This document shows positions 25,943 to 35,012 of a stretch of DNA of 64,000 nt, one piece after another; the stretch's first letter is position 1, and each line of letters opens with the position of its first letter. A program made the position numbers and the translations under genes. Under the pieces are notes generated by a model that made no database searches, was not told the origin of the DNA, and saw only the letters and a list, made by a program, of their open reading frames with translations. The stretch covers positions 558,001-622,000 of the forward strand of contig OZ246020.1 in assembly GCA_965230795.1 (NCBI GenBank). Direction: 5' to 3'. The stretch comes from PZPK01 sp965230795 (GTDB lineage: Bacteria; Pseudomonadota; Gammaproteobacteria; Pseudomonadales; Oleiphilaceae).

Positions 25943-27366
25943 CTCGCCTGCTCCTCCTTTACATGACGGGCTTGTCTTTTTGCCATTCGCGTGTGCAGAG
26001 TCTGATTGGCGGCTTTCGGGAATAGCCTGCTTTGGGTCCAGCCTCTGGGAGCCAGGCCGTGCATGTGCAGACGGCGATGCAGGGTGCTATGTAATGCCCC
26101 GAGCGTCTTCGTCACGAAACGGTAAACAGCGGGATGGCGGTGAATGAACTGCCAGAGCTTCCAAACCAATGCTTCCACGCGATCCTTGCGTTCGCCGCTC
26201 TGTTGCTGTCGTAGTTGTCGAAGTTTGCGGATCAGGCCAGGGAGATCAATGCCAACAGGGCAAGCCTCGCCACAAGCACCGTTCAAGGAGCAGGCGTCCA
26301 GCAGCTCACCGGCTTTGTCTATGCCCTGCATCTGCGGGGTTACCACCTGGCCAATCGGACCCGGATAGGTGCTGCCATAGGCATGACCGCCAATGCGTGA
26401 ATAGACCGGGCAATGATTCATGCAGGCACCGCAGCGTATGCAGGCAAGAGTTTCCTGTAAGTCGGGATGGGCATGCATGGCGGAGCGTCCATTATCGAGA
26501 ATAATCAGATGCACTTGTTTTGGGCCATCCCGTTCCCCGCTGCGCCTCGGCCCGTTGATCAGATTCAGATAGGTGGTCGTCGCCTGTCCTGTTGCCGAAC
26601 GCGTCAACAGACTTTGCAAAGGAGGCAGGTCCTGCATGCGGGCGATGACTTTCTCCAGGCCCATGACCGCGATATGGGTGGCCGGCGCCGTCGTGCTGAG
26701 TCGACCGTTACCTTCGTTTTCGACCAGGCACAGCGTCCCGGTTTCGGCCACCGCAAAGTTGACGCCGGATATGCCGATATCCGCTTGGGCAAAATGTTCT
26801 CTGAGAACCGATCTGCCGATACCGATAAGCTGGTCGACGTCATTGGCGTCGGCGTCTACGTGCAGTTTGTCCTGGAACAGGTGGGCAATCTGTTCACGGG
26901 TTTTATGAATGGCGGGCATAATAATGTGGGACGGTGTTTCGCCTGCCAGCTGCACAATGTACTCACCCATGTCCGATTCGATGCTTCGAATGTTGTGAGA
27001 CGCCAGAAAGGCGTTGAGACCAATCTCTTCCGTCGCCATTGATTTGCCTTTAACGATGCGTCTGGCGTCCTGGGCCTGAGCAATGTCGAGAATGAGTCGG
27101 TTGGCGGCATCGCCATCCTCAGCCCAATGGACCTGAATACCATTTTTTCGGCATTGGGTTTCCAATTGCTCCAGCAGGTCAGGCAGATGTTGCAGGCTGT
27201 ATTGGCGAATCGCTTGCCCCTGCTGTTTCAGTGCGTCCCAGTGGCTGACGGATTCAACGGCGAGACTCCGTTTTCCTCTCAGGAAATCCATCGCTGATCG
27301 GAAACTCTGACCCAGCTCGGCATCTGCCAGTGCTGAGCGGATGCGTTGTTCGAAGTCAGTTTTCAT
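25939..27366 (-). CDS. lutB: Iron-sulphur lactate utilisation protein LutB
   Basis: LutB is the largest subunit of the LutABC lactate oxidase. Its 475 residues carry an N-terminal LUD domain (about 70-285) with GISGVNFAVAETGTLCLVENEG, then two [4Fe-4S] motifs, CIRCGACMNHC and CSLNGACGEAC, each followed by Pro-Val. The C-terminus is the DUF3390 tail. I set the start at 27366 (MKTDFEQ); the frame stays open upstream into lutA but family members start here. This start lies 11 bases inside the lutA gene, so the two are translationally coupled. Confidence 0.93.
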   Translation of the reverse strand: MKTDFEQRIRSALADAELGQSFRSAMDFLRGKRSLAVESVSHWDALKQQGQAIRQYSLQHLPDLLEQLETQCRKNGIQVHWAEDGDAANRLILDIAQAQDARRIVKGKSMATEEIGLNAFLASHNIRSIESDMGEYIVQLAGETPSHIIMPAIHKTREQIAHLFQDKLHVDADANDVDQLIGIGRSVLREHFAQADIGISGVNFAVAETGTLCLVENEGNGRLSTTAPATHIAVMGLEKVIARMQDLPPLQSLLTRSATGQATTTYLNLINGPRRSGERDGPKQVHLIILDNGRSAMHAHPDLQETLACIRCGACMNHCPVYSRIGGHAYGSTYPGPIGQVVTPQMQGIDKAGELLDACSLNGACGEACPVGIDLPGLIRKLRQLRQQQSGERKDRVEALVWKLWQFIHRHPAVYRFVTKTLGALHSTLHRRLHMHGLAPRGWTQSRLFPKAANQTLHTRMAKRQARHVKEEQAR

Positions 27367-28120
27367 GGTGAATGCCAAACTGTTTCGCCAAGAACGAAGC
27401 GATATGCTCGCACTGCATCGCCATATTGTGCTTGCGTGCATAAGCTTCGATATTCATCAGGCAGCCGCAATCGCCACTGACTAGGGTTTTTGATTGGCAG
27501 GCTTGCAATGCCTTGCACTTGTCAGCGGTCATTGCACTTGAAATGTCGGCGGATTTGATGGCAAAGGTGCCGCCGAAGCCGCAACATTCTTCATGATCTG
27601 CGGGAAGTATCGGGTCGCAGCCGGGTAGTCTCTTCAACAGGGATAGCCAGCGCTCACTTACTTTCATTTCCCTTTGTGCGGAGCAGGACAGGTGTAACGC
27701 CGGCTGTTGTGGACTACCGAGCGCTGCTTCATAGGGCAGTTTGTCGGCGAGAAAGTCCAGTAACTCATAAGTACGATGCGCCAGTTCCTCCGCCTGTTGC
27801 AAGGCTACCGGGTCTGCAGCGAATAGCTTGGGGTAGTGATGCTTGATCATGGCGGCACAGGAGGCCGATGGCACGATGACGGGATAGGCTTGTGCGGAGA
27901 ACAAATCCAGGACGCTTTTTGCTACGGTTTTGGCTTCGTTGGTGTATCCAGAGTTGTAGGCGGGCTGGCCACAACAGGTCTGTTGCTGGGGATAGATGAC
28001 CTGATACCCACAGAGTTCGAGCAGGGCCAGGGCATCCATCCCGGCGGCAGGATAAAAGACATCAATCAGGCAGGTGCCAAAGAGATAAACTTTATTCTGT
28101 TCGACTTTAATAATGGTCAT
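27356..28120 (-). CDS. lutA: Lactate utilisation protein LutA (CCG-domain)
   Basis: LutA is the small subunit of the lactate oxidase, homologous to GlpC/HdrB-type proteins. The 254-residue product has two CCG domains: TCCGQPAYNSGY (about residue 48) and ECCGFGGTFAIK (about 178), each with its preceding single Cys, which bind iron-sulphur or haem-like redox centres. It overlaps lutB by 11 bases and its start overlaps the upstream binding-protein gene by 4 bases. No lactate permease gene and no GntR-type LutR regulator were seen in the window, so uptake and control must come from elsewhere or through the leading binding protein. Confidence 0.92.
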   Translation of the reverse strand: MTIIKVEQNKVYLFGTCLIDVFYPAAGMDALALLELCGYQVIYPQQQTCCGQPAYNSGYTNEAKTVAKSVLDLFSAQAYPVIVPSASCAAMIKHHYPKLFAADPVALQQAEELAHRTYELLDFLADKLPYEAALGSPQQPALHLSCSAQREMKVSERWLSLLKRLPGCDPILPADHEECCGFGGTFAIKSADISSAMTADKCKALQACQSKTLVSGDCGCLMNIEAYARKHNMAMQCEHIASFLAKQFGIHHEN

Positions 28121-29112
28121 GGCTGTTTCGGTTTGCCCGGTTCCGATGCTCCATCACCTGGGTGATTCAGTGCATCCTGATCGATAAGTCGGGCGTCATG
28201 CCAGTCGCTGTCGCTGGCGACTTCAAAACCATTGTCGATGAAAACGGGCTTCAGCAAGGCCTGTCCCACTGGGTCCTTGACCATGCTTACCATCGCTCGC
28301 TGTAAGGTGATGATGGTATAAAACGGTACGCTGGGATGGGCGGCAAATGCGTAAGGGGTATAGCTTGGCGAGGTCCAGAGCACTCTGAGCTTGTCCTGGC
28401 GAGCGGGCGACAATGCCTGAAAACCCGGTACCGAGGCACCACTTGCCGCGCTACTTCCATCCAGTAAGGATTCGAAAGCGCTGGCTGAATCTTTCATATA
28501 CAGGGGAGTAAAGCGGACGCCCTGCTGTCGTAATCCTTCTCTGGGCAGGACGCTGCCGGCAAAATCCAGTTGTCCCGGAAAGGCGATGGATTTCCCGGAG
28601 AGCGCATTCAGGTCTTTTAGCGGGCTGTCTGCCCGGACAAATATCACGCCGCGAATGGGCTGGGCTTTGCGCTTGGCGACGGCATGGTAGCCAGGATGTT
28701 GGTTGAAATTGACGAACTGCAAGGGGGTCATGTAGGCAAAATCAAGCTCGCCCTGGGCAAGCTTGAGTTCGAAGTCGAGTTTGCTGTTGATCTGTACCAA
28801 TTCAAGATCGACCCGGCTTTTATCAGCCAGATACTTGACGATGGCCTGCCAAGCTTCGGTTTTTGTCGGAACCGGATCGTCAGTCGGTACTCGAATGGTG
28901 AGTTTTTCCCCTTTCTTGGCGGCAAAGCGGGAGGCTTTGGGGTTCGGGATTTCCTTATAGCTGGGCACCGGGGCTGGGAGCGAAGGCGCAATCGCTAGCT
29001 GATAGCCTTGCGCGAACGCCGGTATGGCCAGGGTGCAAAAAAACGTACCCAGTGCCAGCGTCAGCGAATGATGAATAAATTTGATCAGCTTGATAGGTCG
29101 ACGGCCTGTCAA
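28117..29112 (-). CDS. PhnD-like periplasmic binding protein leading the lut operon
   Basis: This is a 331-residue periplasmic binding protein of the phosphate/phosphonate (PhnD/PtxB) type. Residues 1-35 form a signal peptide ending in AFAQG. The family layout is seen in IRVPTDDP, the ELDFAYMTPLQFV segment (about residue 125) and the SGKSIAFPG segment (about 175). The start is a TTG at 29112, supported by AAGAGG 6 to 7 bases before it. It overlaps lutA by 4 bases and has no ABC ATPase or permease partner in sight. In this setting it may bind a lactate-related or other organic acid, act as a sensor, or serve a distant transporter. The family assignment is firm; the ligand is open. Confidence 0.85.
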   Translation of the reverse strand: MTGRRPIKLIKFIHHSLTLALGTFFCTLAIPAFAQGYQLAIAPSLPAPVPSYKEIPNPKASRFAAKKGEKLTIRVPTDDPVPTKTEAWQAIVKYLADKSRVDLELVQINSKLDFELKLAQGELDFAYMTPLQFVNFNQHPGYHAVAKRKAQPIRGVIFVRADSPLKDLNALSGKSIAFPGQLDFAGSVLPREGLRQQGVRFTPLYMKDSASAFESLLDGSSAASGASVPGFQALSPARQDKLRVLWTSPSYTPYAFAAHPSVPFYTIITLQRAMVSMVKDPVGQALLKPVFIDNGFEVASDSDWHDARLIDQDALNHPGDGASEPGKPKQP

Positions 29113-29453
29113 ATCAAACCTCTTGTCTTTGGGTCATTGTGGAGCCTGAACAGTGATCCTGAAGAATCTTGACTGTTCTGATGGCGGCCCAATGATACAC
29201 CATGGATGAAAGCGACATACAGGGACGTTCTGCCACTTGGATCGTCTGTGATTCATTGTATCAGTCACCGATTTTGGATTCTGGCATGACTATGCAAATT
29301 GGATTGAGGGGGAATCACCTTTCTGGTATTCTGGCGCCCCATCTTGAGATGAGAATCTCCCCCTTCTTATATAGTAATTAAAGCCAATCTTTTGCACCTT
29401 TATAATAGGCCGGTGCGGGGTTTGCGTTAGTCTGAGAAATTGACGGGATTTAC
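29113..29453. promoter_or_regulatory. 341-bp divergent region between lut operon and pyrG
   Basis: This gene-free stretch must hold promoters for the lut operon (minus) and pyrG (plus). A 7-bp inverted repeat, GAACAGT (29148-29154) with ACTGTTC (29172-29178), lies about 36 bp upstream of the lut start and could be an operator. On the plus side TATAAT at 29401-29406 is a perfect -10 element, with a weak -35 (TTAAAG) 17 bp upstream. A small GAGAT/ATCTC repeat sits at 29346-29359. No pyrimidine-sensing terminator is visible ahead of pyrG. Confidence 0.5.
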
Positions 29454-31082
29454 ATGACGCGTTTTATTTTCGTGACCGGTGGTGTGGTCTCCTCCCTGGG
29501 GAAAGGCATTGCATCGGCGTCCTTGGCTGCCATTCTGGAAGCACGAGGCCTCAAAGTTACCATGCTGAAACTGGATCCCTACATTAATGTGGATCCCGGT
29601 ACCATGAGTCCTTTTCAGCATGGCGAGGTGTTTGTCACGGAAGATGGGGCCGAAACGGACCTTGATCTGGGCCACTATGAGCGCTTTATCCGCACCACCA
29701 TGACCAAGCGTAATAACTTTACCAGCGGTCGGGTGTACGAAGATGTTATTCGTAAAGAGCGTCGTGGCGACTACCTGGGCGGTACGGTTCAGGTGATCCC
29801 GCATATTACAGACGAAATCAAACGCCGAATCGTCGAGGGGGCCAGTGGCTATGACGTAGCGCTGGTAGAAATCGGCGGTACTGTGGGTGATATCGAGTCC
29901 CAGCCTTTTCTGGAAGCGGTGCGCCAGCTGAAAATCGAGGTGGGTGGCCAGCGCGCCATGTTTATGCACCTGACTCTGGTGCCCTACATTGCAACTGCCG
30001 GCGAAACCAAAACCAAGCCGACCCAGCATTCGGTCAAGGAAATGCGTTCAATCGGTATCCAGCCAGATATTCTTGTGTGTCGTTCCGATCATGAGATTGA
30101 CGCTTCGTCACGACGTAAGATTGCATTGTTTACCAACGTTGAAGAACGAGCGGTTATTCCTCTGGAAGATGCGGACAGCATTTACAAGATTCCACGTATG
30201 CTGCATGAGCATGGACTCGACACCATCATTGTTGAGCGTTTCGGACTTGAGTGTGCGGAAGCGGATTTATCGGAGTGGGATGCGGTGGTTGAGGCAGAAG
30301 CCAGTCCGGAGCATGAGGTCACCATCGCTATGGTCGGCAAGTACATGGAACTGCTGGATGCCTACAAGTCCTTGATTGAGGCAATAAAGCACGCCGGGAT
30401 TCGCCAGCGTGTGAAGGTGAAAATCAAGTATATCGATTCGGAAACCATCATTGATGAGGGTACCGGTGCACTGGAAAGTGTTGATGCCATTCTTGTGCCG
30501 GGCGGTTTTGGTAACCGTGGTGTAGAAGGCAAGATTCAAACAGTGCAGTTTGCGCGTGAGAACAAGGTGCCTTATCTGGGTATTTGTTTGGGGATGCAGG
30601 TTGCGGTCATTGAATTTGCCCGTCATGTGGCTGGCTTGAAAGATGCTCACAGCACAGAATTCAAGAAAGATTGTGAAAACCCGGTTGTTGGCCTGATCAC
30701 CGAATGGAAAGATGCTACCGGTTCACTGGAGCAGCGCAGTGAGGAATCGGATCTCGGCGGTACCATGCGGCTGGGTGGACAAAAATGTCGCCTTGAGCAA
30801 GGCTCTACAGCTCATCAAAGCTACGGTAAAGATGTGATTGTCGAGCGCCATCGCCATCGTTATGAAGTTAACAACAATCTCCTGCCTCAACTGGAAGAAG
30901 CGGGCTTGATTGTCTCAGGCCGTTCCATGGACAGTGCTCTGGTCGAAGTGGTGGAAGCTCCGGATCATCCGTGGTTTGTGGCCTGTCAGTTTCATCCGGA
31001 GTTCACCTCGACTCCACGGGACGGGCATGGATTGTTTGAAGGCTTTATCAAAGCAGCCTATGAACACAGCAAGCAGGGCTAG
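29454..31082 (+). CDS. pyrG: CTP synthase
   Basis: This enzyme makes CTP from UTP, ATP and glutamine. The 542-residue product has the amidoligase domain first (about 1-265: FVTGGVVSSLGKGI as the P-loop-like start, DPYINVDPGTMSPFQHGEVFV for UTP/ATP binding) and a class I glutamine amidotransferase domain after it, with the nucleophile Cys in GICLGMQ (about residue 381) and the His-Glu pair in QFHPEFTS (about 515-522). Length and motifs are standard. It opens the conserved pyrG-kdsA-eno run typical of gammaproteobacteria, with 58 bp before kdsA. Confidence 0.98.
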   Translation: MTRFIFVTGGVVSSLGKGIASASLAAILEARGLKVTMLKLDPYINVDPGTMSPFQHGEVFVTEDGAETDLDLGHYERFIRTTMTKRNNFTSGRVYEDVIRKERRGDYLGGTVQVIPHITDEIKRRIVEGASGYDVALVEIGGTVGDIESQPFLEAVRQLKIEVGGQRAMFMHLTLVPYIATAGETKTKPTQHSVKEMRSIGIQPDILVCRSDHEIDASSRRKIALFTNVEERAVIPLEDADSIYKIPRMLHEHGLDTIIVERFGLECAEADLSEWDAVVEAEASPEHEVTIAMVGKYMELLDAYKSLIEAIKHAGIRQRVKVKIKYIDSETIIDEGTGALESVDAILVPGGFGNRGVEGKIQTVQFARENKVPYLGICLGMQVAVIEFARHVAGLKDAHSTEFKKDCENPVVGLITEWKDATGSLEQRSEESDLGGTMRLGGQKCRLEQGSTAHQSYGKDVIVERHRHRYEVNNNLLPQLEEAGLIVSGRSMDSALVEVVEAPDHPWFVACQFHPEFTSTPRDGHGLFEGFIKAAYEHSKQG

Positions 31083-31140
31083 AATGCCAGAGTCGGGCGT
31101 GTTGCCCTTATTGACGATCATCTGACTGGAGAGGCGAACT

Positions 31141-31983
31141 GTGCAGAAAGTGATTCAGGTGGGTGAGATAGAGCTGGGTAATGATCGTCCATTCGCATTG
31201 TTCGGCGGGATGAATGTGCTTGAATCCCGCGATCTCGCGATGCAGGTAGCTGAGCGTTACGTACAGGTATGCGAAAAGCTCCGCATTCCCTATGTTTTTA
31301 AAGCTTCCTTTGATAAGGCTAACCGTTCCTCTATCCATTCGTTTCGTGGGCCCGGCCTGGAGCAGGGCTTACGTATCTTTGAAGAGATCAAGCAGACCTT
31401 CAATGTTCCGGTAATTACCGATGTGCACGAACCCTATCAGGCGGCGCCTGTTGCAGAAGTGTGTGACATCATTCAGTTGCCCGCATTTTTGTCCCGGCAA
31501 ACTGATTTAGTGGTGGCCATGGCTAAAACGGGAGCCGTCATCAATATCAAGAAGGCCCAGTTTTTGGCGCCGCAGGAAATGCAGCATATTCTGACCAAGT
31601 GTGAAGAGGCCGGTAACGAGAAGCTGGTGCTCTGCGAGCGCGGCAGCAGCTTTGGCTACAACAATCTGGTTGTGGATATGCTGGGCTTTGGGGTGATGAA
31701 GCGTTTCAATTACCCGGTGTTTTTCGATGTGACCCATTCCCTGCAGCAACCGGGTGGTCGCCCGGATTCAGCGGGAGGTCGACGCGAGGCGGTCACTGAT
31801 CTGGCTCTGGCGGGCATGTCCCAGGCCATTGCGGGCCTGTTTTTGGAAGCGCATCCGGATCCGGAACAGGCGCGCTGTGATGGACCCTGTGCCTTGAGGC
31901 TGGATCAGCTTGAGCCATTTCTGGCGAGGGTTAAGGCAGTGGATGATATGGTGAAATCCTTCTCGCCACTGGATACAGCATGA
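31141..31983 (+). CDS. kdsA: KDO-8-phosphate synthase
   Basis: The enzyme condenses phosphoenolpyruvate and arabinose 5-phosphate into KDO-8-phosphate, the precursor of the lipopolysaccharide inner-core sugar. The 280-residue product shows FKASFDKANRSS (about 55-66), ITDVHEP, LPAFLSRQTDL and DVTHSLQQPGG, all diagnostic. The start is a GTG at 31141 preceded by GGAGAGG. It sits between pyrG and eno, 64 bp ahead of eno, as in most relatives. Confidence 0.97.
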   Translation: MQKVIQVGEIELGNDRPFALFGGMNVLESRDLAMQVAERYVQVCEKLRIPYVFKASFDKANRSSIHSFRGPGLEQGLRIFEEIKQTFNVPVITDVHEPYQAAPVAEVCDIIQLPAFLSRQTDLVVAMAKTGAVINIKKAQFLAPQEMQHILTKCEEAGNEKLVLCERGSSFGYNNLVVDMLGFGVMKRFNYPVFFDVTHSLQQPGGRPDSAGGRREAVTDLALAGMSQAIAGLFLEAHPDPEQARCDGPCALRLDQLEPFLARVKAVDDMVKSFSPLDTA

Positions 31984-32047
31984 TGCCCCGGCGAAGAATA
32001 ACGAAACAGTAGCAAGAATCTAAGCAAATATATTTGGAGAACGTGTC

Positions 32048-33340
32048 ATGACAACAATTGCAGATATCAAGGGCCGCGAGGTGCTGGATTCACGCGGCAA
32101 TCCTACGGTTGAAGCAGATGTGATTCTAAGTTCCGGTGTCGTCGGGACTGCGTGTGCACCTTCCGGTGCATCGACTGGCTCGCGCGAAGCGCTGGAGCTG
32201 CGTGATGGTGATAAGTCCCGTTATCTGGGCAAAGGTGTTCTGAAAGCAGTAGCAGGTATTAATGGTGAGATTCGCGATGCCCTCCTGGGTAAGGATGTCA
32301 CGGCGCAGCGTTTGATAGATCAAACCATGCTTGAGCTGGACGGTACTGAAAACAAGGCCAAACTGGGTGCCAATGCGATTTTGGCGGTTTCTTTGGCGGC
32401 AGCCAAGGCGGCTGCTATCGAAAAGGGTGTTGAACTGTACGAGCACATCGCGGATATCAATGGCACTGCCGGGCAATTTTCCATGCCGGTTCCCATGATG
32501 AATATTCTGAATGGTGGCGAGCATGCAGACAACAATGTCGATATTCAGGAGTTCATGGTTCAGCCGGTTTCCGCACCTTCCTTTGCAGAGGCGCTGCGAG
32601 CTGGAGCTGAGATCTTTCATGCTCTGAAAAGCGTGCTCAAATCTCAGGGTTTGAATACCGCCGTTGGTGATGAAGGTGGCTTTGCGCCGAACCTCGCCTC
32701 GAATGCCGATGCACTGGCAGCCATAAAAACGGCAGTTGCCAACGCCGGTTATGAACTGGACAAAGACATTACCCTGGCTCTGGATTGTGCCTCGAGTGAA
32801 TTCTACAAAGATGGCAAATACGATCTCAGCGGTGAAGGAAAGGTGTTTAGCTCTGAAGGCTTCAGTGATTATCTGGCTGAGCTTTGCGATCAGTATCCGA
32901 TTGTTTCCATCGAAGACGGTCAGGATGAGTCGGACTGGGATGGCTGGAAATATCAGACCGAGAAACTGGGTGCGCGCGTGCAGCTGGTCGGCGACGATCT
33001 GTTTGTGACCAACACTAAAATTCTCAGTGAAGGCATTGAGAAAGGCATCGCCAATTCCATTCTGATCAAGTTTAACCAGATTGGTAGTCTCAGCGAAACG
33101 CTGGACGCGATTAAAATGGCGAAAGATGCCGGCTACACCGCAGTCATCTCACACCGCTCCGGTGAAACAGAAGATACAACGATTGCGGACTTGGCTGTAG
33201 GCACTTGCGCTGGACAGATCAAGACCGGCTCACTGTGCCGCTCCGATCGCGTAGCCAAGTATAATCGTCTGTTGCGGATTGAAGAGCAGCTTGGATCACG
33301 AGCGCCCTACAAAGGTCGTGAGGAAATTAAAGGCCAGTAG
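32048..33340 (+). CDS. eno: Enolase
   Basis: Enolase interconverts 2-phosphoglycerate and phosphoenolpyruvate in glycolysis and is also a component of the RNA degradosome. The 430-residue product carries all signatures: PSGASTG near 40, GDEGGFAPN near 207-215, the metal ligand Asp of SIEDGQDE near 285-292, the catalytic Lys in LIKFNQIG, and SHRSGETED near 368-376. AATTTGGAG-type spacing (TTGGAGAACGTGTC before the ATG) supports the start. It is the third gene of the pyrG run and is followed by a 193-bp gap. Confidence 0.98.
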   Translation: MTTIADIKGREVLDSRGNPTVEADVILSSGVVGTACAPSGASTGSREALELRDGDKSRYLGKGVLKAVAGINGEIRDALLGKDVTAQRLIDQTMLELDGTENKAKLGANAILAVSLAAAKAAAIEKGVELYEHIADINGTAGQFSMPVPMMNILNGGEHADNNVDIQEFMVQPVSAPSFAEALRAGAEIFHALKSVLKSQGLNTAVGDEGGFAPNLASNADALAAIKTAVANAGYELDKDITLALDCASSEFYKDGKYDLSGEGKVFSSEGFSDYLAELCDQYPIVSIEDGQDESDWDGWKYQTEKLGARVQLVGDDLFVTNTKILSEGIEKGIANSILIKFNQIGSLSETLDAIKMAKDAGYTAVISHRSGETEDTTIADLAVGTCAGQIKTGSLCRSDRVAKYNRLLRIEEQLGSRAPYKGREEIKGQ

Positions 33341-33360
33341 GGCTGCTGGTTTTAGTGTCA

Positions 33361-33393
33361 AAGCCCTGGCTTGCCGTTGGCTGGCCGGGGCTT
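33361..33393 (+). other. Hairpin after eno, possible weak terminator or attenuator
   Basis: A 10-bp stem with one G-U pair (33361-33370 with 33384-33393) and a 13-base loop follows the eno stop codon by about 20 bases. The bases after it are CGATC and not a T-run, so termination would be partial or would need another factor. The remaining part of the gap to ftsB shows no other clear structure. Confidence 0.35.
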
Positions 33394-33533
33394 CGATCAC
33401 TCGCGTAAGATCAAAAGAAAATTCTTCCCGCCAAAAGCCTTCGCAGAATTCTGGATTCTGGGCTAGAGTGATTGAATAAGTCGTTTTTCCTTCCTCGAAA
33501 ATAATCTGAGAAATTGCTGGGGCATTTACCTGA

Positions 33534-33812
33534 ATGAAGTTGTTGTGGAGTATCATGCTGGTATTAATCGCAGGGCTGCAATACCGGCTTTGGGTTGGTG
33601 AAGGCAGTTATTCAGAAGTCTGGCAGTTGCAATCCCGGGTTGACGAACAGCGCATCGAGAACCAGCATTTGGCATCACGTAATGCCCGCCTAGAGGCAGA
33701 GGTCGCGGATCTGCAGGATGGTTACGATGCAATTGAAGAGCGTGCGCGAGAAAGCCTCGGAATGATCGGGCGCGACGAGACCTTTTTTCTGGTGGTGAGT
33801 TCGACCCACTAA
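33534..33812 (+). CDS. ftsB: Cell division protein FtsB
   Basis: FtsB is a bitopic membrane protein that joins FtsL and FtsQ in the divisome. The 92-residue product has a short N-terminal cytoplasmic tail, one membrane helix (about 3-20: LLWSIMLVLIAGLQYRLW), a periplasmic leucine-zipper-like coiled coil (about 28-65) and the conserved stretch ARESLGMIGRDETFFLVV. Length and position between eno and ispD match relatives. It is 12 bp ahead of ispDF and likely co-transcribed with it. Confidence 0.95.
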   Translation: MKLLWSIMLVLIAGLQYRLWVGEGSYSEVWQLQSRVDEQRIENQHLASRNARLEAEVADLQDGYDAIEERARESLGMIGRDETFFLVVSSTH

Positions 33813-33824
33813 TTCGTTATCGTT

Positions 33825-35012
33825 ATGAAAAATCATGCTTCCCGGCACTGGGTTATCATCCCGGCGGCGGGTATTGGTGCCCGAATGCGGGCTGATCGAC
33901 CCAAGCAGTATCTGAATTGGCGTGGTGCCACGCTGATAGAGCATACTCTCCGTTGTTTCCTTTCCCAGTCTTTGTTTGAAGCCGTTGCCGTAGGCATATC
34001 TTCTGACGATACCTTCTGGTCTTCACTCGACATTTCCAATTCCGATCTTGTGTGTACCTATACAGGTGGTACCGAAAGAGCGGACACCGTGGCTCGTGGG
34101 CTGGAAGTGCTGGCTGACCGCGCGCATGATGAAGATTGGGTGTGGGTACATGATGCGGCCAGACCGCAGTTGGATGCAGGTAGCATTGAGACCCTCGCAC
34201 GGCACCTTGAAGGCACCGGGACTGATGGTGTGGTGCTCGCGGTACCGGTTGCAGATACCCTGAAGCGGGCATCCAAAGAGGGGCTTGTGTTGGCAACGGT
34301 TGATCGGCAATCCTTGTGGCGAGCGCAAACCCCGCAAGTATTCCGCTTTGGTGCATTACGAGCGGCGCTGGAACATTGTATTGAGAACGGTTTGGCAGTG
34401 ACGGATGAGTCCTCTGCCATGGAAGCGCTGGGCTATTCCCCGAAGTTGATCGAGGGGAGTGAGCGCAATATTAAAGTAACCCGACCCGGCGATATGGAAT
34501 TGCTGCGGTCGAAACAGTCTTATTCAGGAGCGGATGGCGTGAGGATTGGCACTGGCTTTGATGTGCATGCCTTCGGTGAGGGCGATCATATTACACTTGG
34601 TGGCGTTGAGATTGCCTGTGATCAGGGGCTTGTTGCACATTCTGATGGTGATGTGCTGTTGCATGCGTTATGCGATGCCTTGCTTGGATCCCTGGCACTG
34701 GGGGATATAGGTCATCATTTCCCCGATACCGATCCACAATGGAAGGGTGCGGATAGTCGCGACCTGTTGCGAGCAGTGAATGCTCTGATTACCCAGGAAG
34801 GCTACAGGGTATCCAATGTCGATTCGACGATTATGGCTCAGGCTCCCAAGATGGCGCCCCACCTCGAAACTATGCGCGACAACATTGCCGAAGACCTAGG
34901 GATTGATAGCGGGCGGGTTGGTATCAAGGCAACCACGACAGAAAAACTCGGTTTCGTGGGAAGAAAAGAAGGTATTGCCTGCCAGGCCACTGTTCTGGTT
35001 GCGCCATTATGA
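33825..35012 (+). CDS. ispDF: Bifunctional IspD-IspF isoprenoid enzyme
   Basis: This gene encodes two MEP-pathway activities in one 395-residue chain. Residues 1-232 form 2-C-methyl-D-erythritol 4-phosphate cytidylyltransferase (IspD), with IPAAGIGARMRADRPKQYL, VHDAARP and VTDESSAME. Residues 238-395 form 2-C-methyl-D-erythritol 2,4-cyclodiphosphate synthase (IspF), with RIGTGFDVHAF, HSDGDVLLHA and IKATTTEKLGFVGR. The junction is direct, with only a few residues between the domains and no stop codon. Fused ispDF is common in alpha- and epsilonproteobacteria; most gammaproteobacteria keep two adjacent genes. The stop overlaps the truD start by 4 bases. Confidence 0.95.
   Translation: MKNHASRHWVIIPAAGIGARMRADRPKQYLNWRGATLIEHTLRCFLSQSLFEAVAVGISSDDTFWSSLDISNSDLVCTYTGGTERADTVARGLEVLADRAHDEDWVWVHDAARPQLDAGSIETLARHLEGTGTDGVVLAVPVADTLKRASKEGLVLATVDRQSLWRAQTPQVFRFGALRAALEHCIENGLAVTDESSAMEALGYSPKLIEGSERNIKVTRPGDMELLRSKQSYSGADGVRIGTGFDVHAFGEGDHITLGGVEIACDQGLVAHSDGDVLLHALCDALLGSLALGDIGHHFPDTDPQWKGADSRDLLRAVNALITQEGYRVSNVDSTIMAQAPKMAPHLETMRDNIAEDLGIDSGRVGIKATTTEKLGFVGRKEGIACQATVLVAPL

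Noticed and set aside
29346..29453. Pyrimidine-responsive attenuator before pyrG
   Set aside because: No stable terminator hairpin with a T-run lies in the leader; only a 5-bp repeat is seen.
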